DNA of 16,191 nucleotides from JAUUZT01 sp964654015 (GCA_964654015.1 CAZZHQ010000050.1:1-16191); one strand, 5' to 3'; positions 5,625 through 13,801 are shown, numbered from the stretch's first letter. A program made the numbers and translations. The notes: generated by a model not told the origin, from the sequence alone.

Positions 5625-8132
5625 TTGAGCAGTCCTCGAAAAGGAACAAAACATATCGAATCCACTGATGCTGATAAAGTGACTCAAGCTGTTTTTGCTG
5701 CAGCCGAATCTATGGGAATAACAGACAGGGTTATCCTGGAGGGCTTCGCCGAGCAGGTTATGCAACGTCTGCAATCGGTAAAACCTCTGCCAGGCATGGA
5801 GGAATTTGTTCCAGCACGGCAGGAACATCCTGTATCTTCCGCCAGGCTCCAGGCAATAATTAGTGACGTTCTATCTGCAGATGATTTCTCCCCTCAATCA
5901 AGCAGTACAGTTGTATCAGGGATCGAACTAAGTGATAACGCCATAAGAGTACTGGAAAAGAGATACCTGGTTAAAAACGAGAAAGGGGAAATCAACGAAA
6001 TACCACAGGAAATGTTCAAACGTGTGGCTGAGCACATAGCCTCAGCCGAACAGCTTTACGATCCTGAATCAAATACTGCCGCCCTAGCGGAGACGTTTTA
6101 CCAGTTGATGGTTAACCTGGAATTCCTGCCCAACTCTCCCACTTTAATGAATGCCAGTCGCGAATTGGGGCAATTATCAGCATGCTTTGTTTTACCGATA
6201 GAAGATACCATGGAATCAATATTTGAGGCGGTGGGATATACCGCATTAATCCACAAGAGTGGTGGGGGAACAGGATTCTCTTTTTCCCGACTGAGACCTG
6301 AAATGGACAGGGTTGGTTCCACTGGTGGGGTTGCTAGCGGTCCTATATCTTTCATGCGTGTTTTTGATACCGCTACGGACGTAGTAAAACAGGGGGGCAT
6401 GCGCCGTGGAGCTAACATGGCAATTCTTAGCGTTGACCACCCGGATATCCTGAAATTCATCAGCGCAAAGGATAATACCGATCTATTCACTAACTTTAAC
6501 CTTTCCGTTGCCATAACTGATGAGTTCATGCAGGCAGTAGAAAAGAAAGGCGATTATGATTTAGTGAATCCCAGGACTGGCGAGAGAAGCGGTAAACTCA
6601 ATGCACGTGAGGTATTCAACAAAATCGTCAATATGTCCTGGCACACTGGCGACCCAGGGGTCATATTCATAGATGAAATAAACAGATTTAATCCCACTCC
6701 CGGTTTAGGCAAAATAGAGAGTACCAATCCCTGTGGAGAACAACCGTTGCTGCCTTTTGAATCGTGTAACCTGGGCTCTATAAATTTGGCGAAGATGCTG
6801 AGCAGCCAAAATGGCCAGGTGAAGATTGATTATGACAAGCTGTCCCGAGTAGTTGAGCTAGCAGTTCATTTCCTGGACAACGTCATTGATGTTAACCAGT
6901 TCCCTTTGCCTCAGATAGCCGAAAAATCAAAACAAACCAGAAAGATAGGGCTGGGGATAATGGGATTTGCCGATATGCTGATACAACTTGGCATCCCATA
7001 TAACAGTGAACAGGCACTCAGTTTGGCTGAGGAGACCATGCATTTCATATCCGAGCAGGCTGACAAAGCTTCAATGGAACTGGCTAAATCCAGGGGCACT
7101 TTCCCCGCCTTCAAAGGGAGTATTTACGATGTCCCTGGCGGCCCGCATTTTCGAAATGCTTCCAGAACCACAATTGCCCCCACTGGTAGCCTAAGCATTA
7201 TTGCTAACTGTTCCAGCGGCATCGAGCCAATATTTGCCCTAAGCTATATACGTCATATCCTCGATGGTGAAGAATTAGTAGAGGTAAATCCTTACTTTGA
7301 ACAGGTCGCTAAAGCGAGAGATTTCTTTTCCATTGAGCTGATGAGGGAGCTGGCCTCGGGGAAGAAAGTGAAGGATGTATCAAGTATTCCAGAGGAAATA
7401 AAGAGAGTTTTCATTTCTGCTCATGATATTGCTCCTGAGTGGCATGTTCGAATGCAAGCGGCCTTCCAAAAGTTCACTGATAGCGCCGTATCAAAGACAG
7501 TGAATTTTCCCCTGGAGGCGACTCCTGAAGATATAGCCAATGTGTATCTACTCGCCTATCACGAGAAACTGAAGGGAATAACCATTTACAGAGACCAAAG
7601 TCGAGACGGCCAGGTTCTGACCACAGGTAAAAAAGAAGTAGAAAAGGATAAATCCCATGACAGGCTATCGCAAAGAAAAAGACCAAAGATAACTAGAGGG
7701 ATAACTGAAAGGGTAAGCACCGGGTGTGGTTCCCTCTACGTAACGGTGAATTTCGATGAACACGGCATAGCGGAAGTATTCACAACCCTGGGAAAATCGG
7801 GCGGATGTGCTGCCGCTCAACTTGAAGCTATTAGCCGACTCATATCATCATCACTGCGCTCTGGAATAGAGTTAGACTCCATAGTAAGACATCTGCATGG
7901 CATACGTTGCCCCTCCATCGCCTGGGAGCAAGGTCATGCCGTCTTATCATGTGCTGATGCAATTGCCAGCGTACTACAAAAATATACAGAAGATACAAGA
8001 AATAAAGCCCCAGTATCTTCCGTTAAGGCGAGTAAAAGTAACCTGGGACAGTGCCCTGAATGTGGAGGGAATTTGATTCACCAGGAAGGATGCGACATTT
8101 GCCCTAACTGCGGTTTCACCAAATGTGGCTAA
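5625..8132 (+). CDS. nrdJ: Class II (adenosylcobalamin-dependent) ribonucleotide reductase
   Basis: Reduces ribonucleotides to deoxyribonucleotides using a radical from adenosylcobalamin, so it needs no oxygen. The start is a TTG at 5625, ten bases after AGGAG (5610-5614), giving 835 residues. Active-site elements are Cys187 in LSACFVLP, the radical site NPCGE (368-372, thiyl Cys370 and Glu372), Cys381 in ESCNLGSINL and PTGSLS (519-524). HKSGGGTGFSFSRLRPE is also typical. A TSCPD-type domain (about 695-790, STGCGSLYVTVNF) and a C-terminal zinc/redox tail (CPEC at 810-813, CPNCGFTKC at 826-834) complete the vitamin B12 family layout. The first 90 residues resemble a worn ATP-cone without the VVKRDG opening, so dATP control may be altered. 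It lies 2 bases after nrdR. Confidence 0.96.
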   Translation: MSSPRKGTKHIESTDADKVTQAVFAAAESMGITDRVILEGFAEQVMQRLQSVKPLPGMEEFVPARQEHPVSSARLQAIISDVLSADDFSPQSSSTVVSGIELSDNAIRVLEKRYLVKNEKGEINEIPQEMFKRVAEHIASAEQLYDPESNTAALAETFYQLMVNLEFLPNSPTLMNASRELGQLSACFVLPIEDTMESIFEAVGYTALIHKSGGGTGFSFSRLRPEMDRVGSTGGVASGPISFMRVFDTATDVVKQGGMRRGANMAILSVDHPDILKFISAKDNTDLFTNFNLSVAITDEFMQAVEKKGDYDLVNPRTGERSGKLNAREVFNKIVNMSWHTGDPGVIFIDEINRFNPTPGLGKIESTNPCGEQPLLPFESCNLGSINLAKMLSSQNGQVKIDYDKLSRVVELAVHFLDNVIDVNQFPLPQIAEKSKQTRKIGLGIMGFADMLIQLGIPYNSEQALSLAEETMHFISEQADKASMELAKSRGTFPAFKGSIYDVPGGPHFRNASRTTIAPTGSLSIIANCSSGIEPIFALSYIRHILDGEELVEVNPYFEQVAKARDFFSIELMRELASGKKVKDVSSIPEEIKRVFISAHDIAPEWHVRMQAAFQKFTDSAVSKTVNFPLEATPEDIANVYLLAYHEKLKGITIYRDQSRDGQVLTTGKKEVEKDKSHDRLSQRKRPKITRGITERVSTGCGSLYVTVNFDEHGIAEVFTTLGKSGGCAAAQLEAISRLISSSLRSGIELDSIVRHLHGIRCPSIAWEQGHAVLSCADAIASVLQKYTEDTRNKAPVSSVKASKSNLGQCPECGGNLIHQEGCDICPNCGFTKCG

Positions 8133-8136
8133 GCTG

Positions 8137-9627
8137 ATGGAAAAAAGATTATATAACAATGGAAATGGCTATTACTCAGCATTAAGTCACATAGCCAATG
8201 TTAGCAATTCAGAGCTTAGTTTACGAATAATCTGCAATTCCATAGCTAAAACTACAGCTAAAGTGCTGGGAGCAGGTGGTTGTCGTATTTTATTTTTAGA
8301 TTCAGGAAAAAGATATCTAAGCACCATAGGAGCGTTCGGGCTTAGCGATTTTTACCTTAGAAAAGGCCTGCTCGACGCACACAAGAGCCTTCCCGAAATC
8401 ATGGAGCGAAAAGTAGTATTCGTGCCCGACGCTACCAACGATGAAAGAGTTCAGCATAACCAGATAGCAGAAGCACAAAGAGTATGCTCTATACTTGGCG
8501 CTCCTATTGAGGATAAAGGGGAAATCATTGGAGAAATCAGGGTCTACACCCACGAGCCTCATGACTTCTCTGAGGAAGACCGTAGATTCCTGGTTAGTGT
8601 AACCAACATGAGCGCTATGCTCCTGGAAAAGCATAGACTTAAACAATTGCTGGTAAATAGTAGCAAGCCAGATGAAAAGGAGTTGATATCGTTTCCTCCA
8701 GCTAAGTTAACCGCATCAACATTGAGGCCGGCTGAGTTTGCTCACCCCAGTGAAGAGGAATTTGCCAATATACTTGACTTCTATTGTGTAGAGTGGCTTT
8801 ATGAACCCCGATCGTTTCCACTCAACTGGGATAATGATAGAGTAACCGAAATGTTCACCCCCGACTTCTACTTGCCGGAGCTTAATATATATATAGAACT
8901 CACAACATTAAAGCAGAGCTTGATGACAACAAAAAATCGCAAGTTGCGTAAGATCAAGGAATTATACCCAAATATAAACATCAAACTACTCACAAAAAAC
9001 GATATCGCTAACCTGTTAGCGAGTCACGGTTACAACCCCATCATAGAAACCAAGACAGAGGGAGTTGACCAAATCCTTTATAGCCGCAGCCAACTTCAAC
9101 GCAGGATAAGAACTCTGGCTAAACGAATCTCCAATGATTATGCCGGTCAGCAATTGGTCATGGTTGGCATTCCAAAAGGAGTCATCTGCTTCATATCTGA
9201 CCTGATGCAGCATGTCTCTATACCACTTACCCTGGATATTATGGCTATTTCGCACTATGGTGGTAATGAACAAGTTGTTAAAATAACGAAAGACCTGGAC
9301 GGAAGCATAACTGGTCGCCACGTTTTACTGGTTGAGGATATTGTAGATTCAGGTATGACGCTAAATTATGTGTTGAATTACCTCCGAGCTCGTAATCCAG
9401 CCAGCTTACGTGTCTGCACGTTATTCGATAAAAGAACTCGGCGATTAGTGGACATACCTCTCGATTACATAGGCTTTGAAGTACCTGATAAATTTGTAGT
9501 TGGATATGGGTTGGATTACAAAGGTGAATACCGGAATTTGCCCTTTGTCGGTGTTCTACGGCCTGAGTTAATCAGAAATGGAATTCCAGTAAATGATATG
9601 CCCCATAGCAATAAAATACCGGCATAA
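8137..9627 (+). CDS. GAF / nuclease-fold / HPRT-like phosphoribosyltransferase fusion protein
   Basis: Three parts are visible (numbering from the GTG at 8125; subtract 4 for ATG). First, a GAF sensor domain, about 17-172 (ILGAPIEDKGEIIGEIRVYT). Second, a segment at about 205-302 resembling PD-(D/E)xK nucleases: EEEFANILDFYCVEWLYEP, TPDFYLPELNIYIELTTLK, NINIKLLTKNDI. The expected E-x-K triad reads E258-L-T260, so the catalytic lysine is absent or moved to K263. Third, a complete hypoxanthine phosphoribosyltransferase fold (315-480) with PKG (350-352), PRPP loop LLVEDIVDSGMTL (401-413), DKR (435-437) and DKFVVGYGLDY (455-465). Catalytic residues of the last part look intact. Start is either GTG 8125, overlapping nrdJ by 8 bases, or ATG 8137; neither has a Shine-Dalgarno. 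Function unknown: perhaps ligand-gated purine salvage, or a nucleotide-sensing regulator tied to dNTP supply. Confidence 0.85.
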   Translation: MEKRLYNNGNGYYSALSHIANVSNSELSLRIICNSIAKTTAKVLGAGGCRILFLDSGKRYLSTIGAFGLSDFYLRKGLLDAHKSLPEIMERKVVFVPDATNDERVQHNQIAEAQRVCSILGAPIEDKGEIIGEIRVYTHEPHDFSEEDRRFLVSVTNMSAMLLEKHRLKQLLVNSSKPDEKELISFPPAKLTASTLRPAEFAHPSEEEFANILDFYCVEWLYEPRSFPLNWDNDRVTEMFTPDFYLPELNIYIELTTLKQSLMTTKNRKLRKIKELYPNINIKLLTKNDIANLLASHGYNPIIETKTEGVDQILYSRSQLQRRIRTLAKRISNDYAGQQLVMVGIPKGVICFISDLMQHVSIPLTLDIMAISHYGGNEQVVKITKDLDGSITGRHVLLVEDIVDSGMTLNYVLNYLRARNPASLRVCTLFDKRTRRLVDIPLDYIGFEVPDKFVVGYGLDYKGEYRNLPFVGVLRPELIRNGIPVNDMPHSNKIPA

Positions 9628-9633
9628 AAAAGC

Positions 9634-9782
9634 CCTGAGTAACCTCGCTATATCCGAAGATCCCTTCCTGGTCATTGCCACTTCCGCTTACTTCGCGCTT
9701 CGAACCTGAATCCTAACGCATTCCAGCTTCCGCTTCATCAATGCCCATATGTTTTCCCCAGCTCCCAGTCCGATTACTCAGG
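9634..9782. repeat. Intergenic element bounded by a 9-bp inverted repeat
   Basis: CCTGAGTAA (9634-9642) and TTACTCAGG (9774-9782) are perfect reverse complements enclosing about 131 bases between the fusion gene and hpt. The interior is pyrimidine-rich on the plus strand (for example TCCCTTCC and CCACTTCCGC) and has no ORF or U-tract terminator. It may be a dispersed intergenic element or MITE-like relic, or a long-range stem of a structured RNA. Only the inverted repeat is seen directly. Confidence 0.35.
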
Positions 9783-9848
9783 ACGGTAAACAATCTAGCA
9801 TTATTAACAGCAATTGTCAAATTTTCATAGCTTGAAATGTTAATAATT

Positions 9849-9878
9849 AAGACAAAAATTTCGAAAAAAGCGTAAAAT
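9849..9878 (+). promoter_or_regulatory. Promoter for hpt-ade, possibly giving a leaderless mRNA
   Basis: A strong -10 TAAAAT (9873-9878) has AAGACA (9849-9854) as a weak -35 at 18 bases. Only 9 bases separate the -10 from the GTG start at 9888, so the predicted transcript starts at or within a few bases of the codon. No Shine-Dalgarno is present. AT-rich DNA around it makes the -35 uncertain. Confidence 0.45.
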
Positions 9879-9887
9879 ACTTAATTA

Positions 9888-10421
9888 GTGAAACAGCCAG
9901 GCAATTGCCAATTAAAAGTCATAGTTAATACAGAGCAAATCGCTGAAGCTGTAGCCAGGATAGCCTCCGAAATAACGAGAGACTATCAAAAAAAACAGCC
10001 TTTACTTATTTGTGTTCTCAAAGGTTCATTTATTTTCCTGGCGGACCTGGTCCGTCAGCTTAAGCTGGATGTAGAAACAGATTTCATCCAACTTGCAAGC
10101 TATCACTCAGATGAAGAAAGCTCCGGCAAAGTCACAGTGACCCAAGACCTGCAGAAGTCGATTACCGGCAGAGATGTCCTGGTAATTGAAGATATTGTAG
10201 ATACGGGCCTCACTATTTCTTTCCTGCTCGATCATCTTAAAAAGAAGAAACCTGCCTCTTTAAAACTTTGTGCCCTTACAGAAAAACCTTCCCGACATCA
10301 GGTTCCCGTATCTATTGATTATCTTGGATTCACCCTGCCAAACAAATTTGTTGTCGGATATGGGCTTGACCTCGATGAGAAATACCGCTGCTTGCCTGAA
10401 ATATACTCTGTGGAGGAATAA
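9888..10421 (+). CDS. hpt: Hypoxanthine(-guanine) phosphoribosyltransferase
   Basis: Transfers ribose-5-phosphate from PRPP to hypoxanthine (and usually guanine), making IMP and GMP. The 177 residues are a normal bacterial Hpt: ICVLKGSFIFLADLVRQL (41-58), DFIQLASYHSDEESSGKV (65-82) with the flexible catalytic loop, PRPP motif VLVIEDIVDTGLT (97-109) and YLGFTLPNKFVVGYGLDLDEKYRCLP (145-170). GTG at 9888 is the only start that leaves a usual N-terminus, and no Shine-Dalgarno precedes it. The ade start lies 4 bases after its stop, with ade's ribosome site inside hpt. Where human HPRT has VKRT at the purine-contacting lysine, this protein has TEKPSR, with Lys133 in about that place. It is a second, standalone HPRT beside the fused one upstream. 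Confidence 0.95.
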   Translation: MKQPGNCQLKVIVNTEQIAEAVARIASEITRDYQKKQPLLICVLKGSFIFLADLVRQLKLDVETDFIQLASYHSDEESSGKVTVTQDLQKSITGRDVLVIEDIVDTGLTISFLLDHLKKKKPASLKLCALTEKPSRHQVPVSIDYLGFTLPNKFVVGYGLDLDEKYRCLPEIYSVEE

Positions 10422-10424
10422 GTA

Positions 10425-12134
10425 ATGGACCTAAAGAAGCTCATCTCTGTAGCGAAAGGAGAGGCTCCTGCTGATTTAATTATCAAAAACGCTCGTATAG
10501 TAAACACATTCATCGGCAGTATTGAGTTTAGTAATGTAGCTATATGCGGCGACAGGATTGCCGGAGTGGGAAACTATGAAGAAGGAAGAGAAATTGTTGA
10601 TTTAGGCGGAAATTACCTTGCCCCCGGTCTAATCGATGGGCACACACACATTGAGAGTTCCATGCTACACCCGGCCATATACGCCAATACAATAATCCCC
10701 AAAGGTATTTCAACTGTCATAAGCGATTTACATGAGATAGCCAACGTCTGTGGACTGACAGGCATCAAGTTCGCCCTCGATAGCATACATGATTTGCCAG
10801 TCGACATGTTTTTTATGATACCGTCCTGCGTCCCCGCCACCAATTTGGAAACCTCAGGTGCCAGAATCAACATGGCGGAAATAAAGGAACTACTTCAGGA
10901 AAGCAATGTACTCGGATTGGGGGAAATGATGAACTTCCCGGGCGTGCTAAATTGCTCTGATGACGTTTTAGCTAAGATTGCCAGTTTTAAAGGGAGGGTT
11001 ATCGATGGCCATGCTCCCGGCCTGACTGGCAAGGAGCTCAACGCCTATATGGCAAGCGGTATTCTCTCTGATCATGAATCAATCTCACTTAAGGAAGGAC
11101 AGGAGAAACTGCAGAAAGGCATGTATCTGATGATTAGGGAAGGGTCATCAGAAAAAAACTTGGATGCTCTCCTGCCACTTGTTACAGATAATACATACAA
11201 GAGATGCTTTTTTGTTGTAGATGATCGTAGCTGCCAGGACCTTCTCAACGAAGGGGACGTAGATGCGGTGCTAAGAAAAGCTATCAGCAAAGGATTGGAG
11301 CCAATCAGGGCAATTCAGATGGCAACAATCAATACGGCTGAGTATTTTCGACTTCACGACAGAGGAGCAATCGCACCGGGCTACCTTGCCAATCTTATCA
11401 CTATTATTGACCTCAATAAATTGGAAATAGACATGGTTTTCTATAAAGGGCGTCCGGTTGCAAGGCACGGTAGCCCTCTTTTTACATTGCCTGCTATAAA
11501 ATCCGGACTGGAAGATACGATTCACATTAAGCCCTTCACTTTGGACGAATTGAAATTACCCGGTACGGGAGAGACATATCCTGTCATCGAGATTGTTCCC
11601 GGACAAATAATCACGAAAAATAAACTTGAGCGGGTAAGATTAGAAGAAGGCATGATTGTCCCCGACCTACAAAGAGACCTCTTAAAGCTTGTGGTAGTGG
11701 AAAGGCACAAAGCCAGCGGTAACATCGGCGTAGGATTGGTTAAAGGCTTTGGTTTAAAGAAAGGAGCTCTGGCATCATCTGTAGCGCACGATTCTCACAA
11801 CATAATTGCTGTGGGAACCAATGACCACGACATTTTATCAGCAATAAAAGAAATAGAGAGGCTTCACGGAGGACTGGTCGTTTGTGCCGACGGTAATATA
11901 CTTTCCTCCCTGCCATTACCTGTCGCGGGATTGCTCTCGCCTGAACCGGTAGAAACGGTCATTCAGCAATTAGAAAAATTAGCACAGGCTGCTGCCAGTA
12001 TTGGCTCTTCCGTACCAGCACCATTCTCTATACTATCCTTCCTCGCCCTGCCGGTAATTCCCGAGCTAAGATTGACTGATTTAGGACTGGTGGACACATT
12101 AGCCTTTAAACTAATCAAACAGCAGGTAAGTTGA
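10425..12134 (+). CDS. ade: Adenine deaminase
   Basis: Hydrolyses adenine to hypoxanthine and ammonia; the amidohydrolase superfamily enzyme uses divalent metal. The length of 569 residues fits. Motifs are YLAPGLIDGHTHIESSM (64-80) with the HxH metal pair, SDLHEIANVCG (100-110), GLGEMMNFPGVL (164-175), VIDGHAPGLTGKELNAYMASG (192-212), SDHESIS (215-221) and, in the C-terminal Ade domain, SVAHDSHNIIAVGTND. The segment FVVDDRSCQDLL (263-274) replaces a His usual after DDR. The ATG sits 8 bases after GGAGG (10412-10416), which lies inside the hpt end. Together with hpt the pair forms adenine to hypoxanthine to IMP, used where adenine phosphoribosyltransferase is lacking or supplemented. Confidence 0.95.
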   Translation: MDLKKLISVAKGEAPADLIIKNARIVNTFIGSIEFSNVAICGDRIAGVGNYEEGREIVDLGGNYLAPGLIDGHTHIESSMLHPAIYANTIIPKGISTVISDLHEIANVCGLTGIKFALDSIHDLPVDMFFMIPSCVPATNLETSGARINMAEIKELLQESNVLGLGEMMNFPGVLNCSDDVLAKIASFKGRVIDGHAPGLTGKELNAYMASGILSDHESISLKEGQEKLQKGMYLMIREGSSEKNLDALLPLVTDNTYKRCFFVVDDRSCQDLLNEGDVDAVLRKAISKGLEPIRAIQMATINTAEYFRLHDRGAIAPGYLANLITIIDLNKLEIDMVFYKGRPVARHGSPLFTLPAIKSGLEDTIHIKPFTLDELKLPGTGETYPVIEIVPGQIITKNKLERVRLEEGMIVPDLQRDLLKLVVVERHKASGNIGVGLVKGFGLKKGALASSVAHDSHNIIAVGTNDHDILSAIKEIERLHGGLVVCADGNILSSLPLPVAGLLSPEPVETVIQQLEKLAQAAASIGSSVPAPFSILSFLALPVIPELRLTDLGLVDTLAFKLIKQQVS

Positions 12135-12175
12135 AAGGCTCCGGGTAAATTCACTATGGCTGAGCATAAAACCAG

Positions 12176-13450
12176 CTATTCTGGTACTACCCTTAACAGG
12201 TGATATTTCTTGGCTCCCTTGCGCAGTACGAAGAACTGCCTGTCAATACTCTCATCAAGTGACAATTTATAATATTCATCCGTTACCCGGCGATTATTGA
12301 CATAGAGACCACCCTCTTTAATCAGGCGTCTCGCCGCACCCTTGGAAGACACAAGACCACATTCCTGTACCAGATTTGACAGAAGTATGCCTTCTTCATC
12401 AAATTGAGCTGCTGACAAATTAGTAGATGGAGTATCAGAAAATATATCAAGGACATCCTGAGCAGATAAATCCTCTATTTCCCTGCCAAATAGCGCAGCG
12501 GTTGCACGTTCCGCCTTTGCCAGTTCCTCTTCCCCGTGTACCATTCGCGTAATCTCAGATGCCAATATCTTCTGAGCTTCTCTCTTTTCAGGCGACCTGG
12601 TCAGCATATCGGCAATTCCTTCAATCTCCGCTTCAGAAAGAAGTGTAAAATATTTCAAATAAGATATGACTTCTTTATCACCGGTATTCAGCCAGAACTG
12701 GTAGAAATGATATGGCGAACTTAAATTCGGATCAAGCCAAACAGTTCCGCTACCTGTCTTGCCAAATTTTAGTCCGGAAGATGTCTGGAGCAACGGCGTT
12801 ACCAGCCCGTAGGCCTTACCTCGAAGCAGTCGACGAATCAAGTCAATACCACTGGTGATATTTCCCCATTGGTCGCTTCCTCCCATCTGAAGGACACATC
12901 TATATCGTTTGTATAAAGTGAGGAAGTCATAAGCCTGTAAAAGCATATAATTAAACTCTGTAAAAGACATCCCCCCTTCCAGGCGGCTCTCCACCGATTC
13001 CTTGGCCAGCATGTAGTTTACGGTGAAATATTTTCCAATATCACGTAAGAAATCCAGCATGCTAATAGAAGCAAGCCAGTCAGCATTATTGACCAGAATA
13101 GCTGGATTATTTTTGGCATCAAAATCCAGAAACTTGCTTAACTGTTTTCTAATTCCCTGGATATTTTCCTCAATTTTGTCCTTGCCAAGTAAGGGGCGTT
13201 CCTGTGTTTTTCCGCTTGGGTCCCCGATAAGTCCGGTGCCTCCACCAAGCACTGCTATGGGGGTATGCCCATGGCGTTGCATATGAACCAGTGTCATTAT
13301 TGGCAGCAGAGAACCTACATGAAGACTGGCGGCTGAGGGATCAAAGCCAATATAGCCAACTACTTTCTTGCTGACAAGGACTTCTTGTGTTCCCTCTGTC
13401 GCAGCATACAGGACACCTCGCCATTGCAGTTCTTCATATAGATTTCCCAT
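12176..13450 (-). CDS. tyrS: Tyrosyl-tRNA synthetase
   Basis: Charges tRNA-Tyr with tyrosine (class I aminoacyl-tRNA synthetase, dimer). In 424 residues the HIGH-type signature is HVGS (44-47) after YIGFDPSAASL, with ATP and tyrosine elements GGGTGLIGDPSGK (69-81), LQMGGSDQWGNITSGIDLIRR (187-207) and the KMSKS equivalent KFGKT (228-232). The C-terminal S4 RNA-binding domain (about 355-424) includes SSKGAARRLIKEGGLYVNNRRV. The ATG at 13450 has no Shine-Dalgarno, and its promoter is only 13 bases away. No T-box leader with tyrosine specifier is evident in the 170 bases upstream. It converges on ade with 41 bases between the stops and no clear terminator hairpin there. Confidence 0.97.
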   Translation of the reverse strand: MGNLYEELQWRGVLYAATEGTQEVLVSKKVVGYIGFDPSAASLHVGSLLPIMTLVHMQRHGHTPIAVLGGGTGLIGDPSGKTQERPLLGKDKIEENIQGIRKQLSKFLDFDAKNNPAILVNNADWLASISMLDFLRDIGKYFTVNYMLAKESVESRLEGGMSFTEFNYMLLQAYDFLTLYKRYRCVLQMGGSDQWGNITSGIDLIRRLLRGKAYGLVTPLLQTSSGLKFGKTGSGTVWLDPNLSSPYHFYQFWLNTGDKEVISYLKYFTLLSEAEIEGIADMLTRSPEKREAQKILASEITRMVHGEEELAKAERATAALFGREIEDLSAQDVLDIFSDTPSTNLSAAQFDEEGILLSNLVQECGLVSSKGAARRLIKEGGLYVNNRRVTDEYYKLSLDESIDRQFFVLRKGAKKYHLLRVVPE

Positions 13451-13463
13451 AATTAAGTTACTG

Positions 13464-13493
13464 ATTCTAAGGTTTTTTACGAGCCAGTGTCAA
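13464..13493 (-). promoter_or_regulatory. tyrS promoter with very short leader
   Basis: On the minus strand TTGACA (plus 13488-13493), 18 bases and TAGAAT (plus 13464-13469) match the sigma-70 consensus at 11 of 12 positions. The -10 ends 13 bases before the tyrS ATG, so the expected transcript has about 6 untranslated bases and no ribosome site. Confidence 0.65.
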
Positions 13494-13594
13494 GAATAAG
13501 CACCCTGGATAATGCCCGGGAGGACCAGCCTAACAGCCATTACACTTCAACAATAGAGTATTTCCTTCGATGCTAACATATTTTAATAGCTGGT

Positions 13595-13623
13595 TTGACC
13601 ACAACTTGTTGCTATGATAAATT
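13595..13623 (+). promoter_or_regulatory. Likely tRNA gene promoter
   Basis: TTGACC (13595-13600), 17 bases and TAAATT (13618-13623) precede the tRNA by 8 bases. The -10 is imperfect, and GATAAA (13616-13621) is an alternative with a shorter spacer. Confidence 0.4.
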
Positions 13624-13631
13624 TCACCATA

Positions 13632-13706
13632 GGCAGCGTAGCTCAGCGGTAGAGCAAAGGACTCATAAGCCTTTGGTCACTGGTTCAAATCCAGTCGCTG
13701 CCACCA
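13632..13706 (+). tRNA. tRNA with anticodon CAT, probably elongator Met
   Basis: Full cloverleaf of 75 bases with encoded CCA. The acceptor GGCAGCG (13632-13638) pairs with CGCTGCC (13696-13702), discriminator A; D stem GCTC/GAGC; anticodon loop CTCATAA (13662-13668); T arm ACTGG-TTCAAAT-CCAGT. The anticodon stem AAGGA/GCCTT has an A-G mismatch at its loop end. It is not initiator tRNA: G1 pairs with C72 and the three G-C pairs below the anticodon loop are lacking. CAT could also be the lysidine-modified Ile2 tRNA. Acceptor pair A4-U69, and not C4-G69, favours Met, but the T-arm region resembles E. coli Ile2. A recombinase remnant follows directly. Confidence 0.93.
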
Positions 13707-13801
13707 GTATGTCTCCTTCCTCTCCAGTCGATCAGGGCACTAATCAGAATTCACAAGCGTATCCCCATGCTGTAGACGAACAAGGGCTTTCGCTAATGCA
13801 G

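Noticed and set aside
12135..12175. Bidirectional terminator between ade and tyrS
   Set aside because: Only a 5-bp stem (ACCAG/CTGGT) without a U-tract, reaching into tyrS; too weak to support.
203..13286. Other open frames overlapping the conserved genes on either strand (for example 1248-1577 minus, 4007-4336 minus, 6098-6529 minus, 12536-12724 plus)
   Set aside because: They lie inside strongly conserved genes, show no family motifs and are explained as shadows of those frames.
13494..13590. T-box riboswitch upstream of tyrS
   Set aside because: A GGCTGGTCCTCCCGGG stretch on the minus strand loosely resembles the T-box sequence, but there is no stem I specifier or terminator, and a good promoter lies downstream of it.
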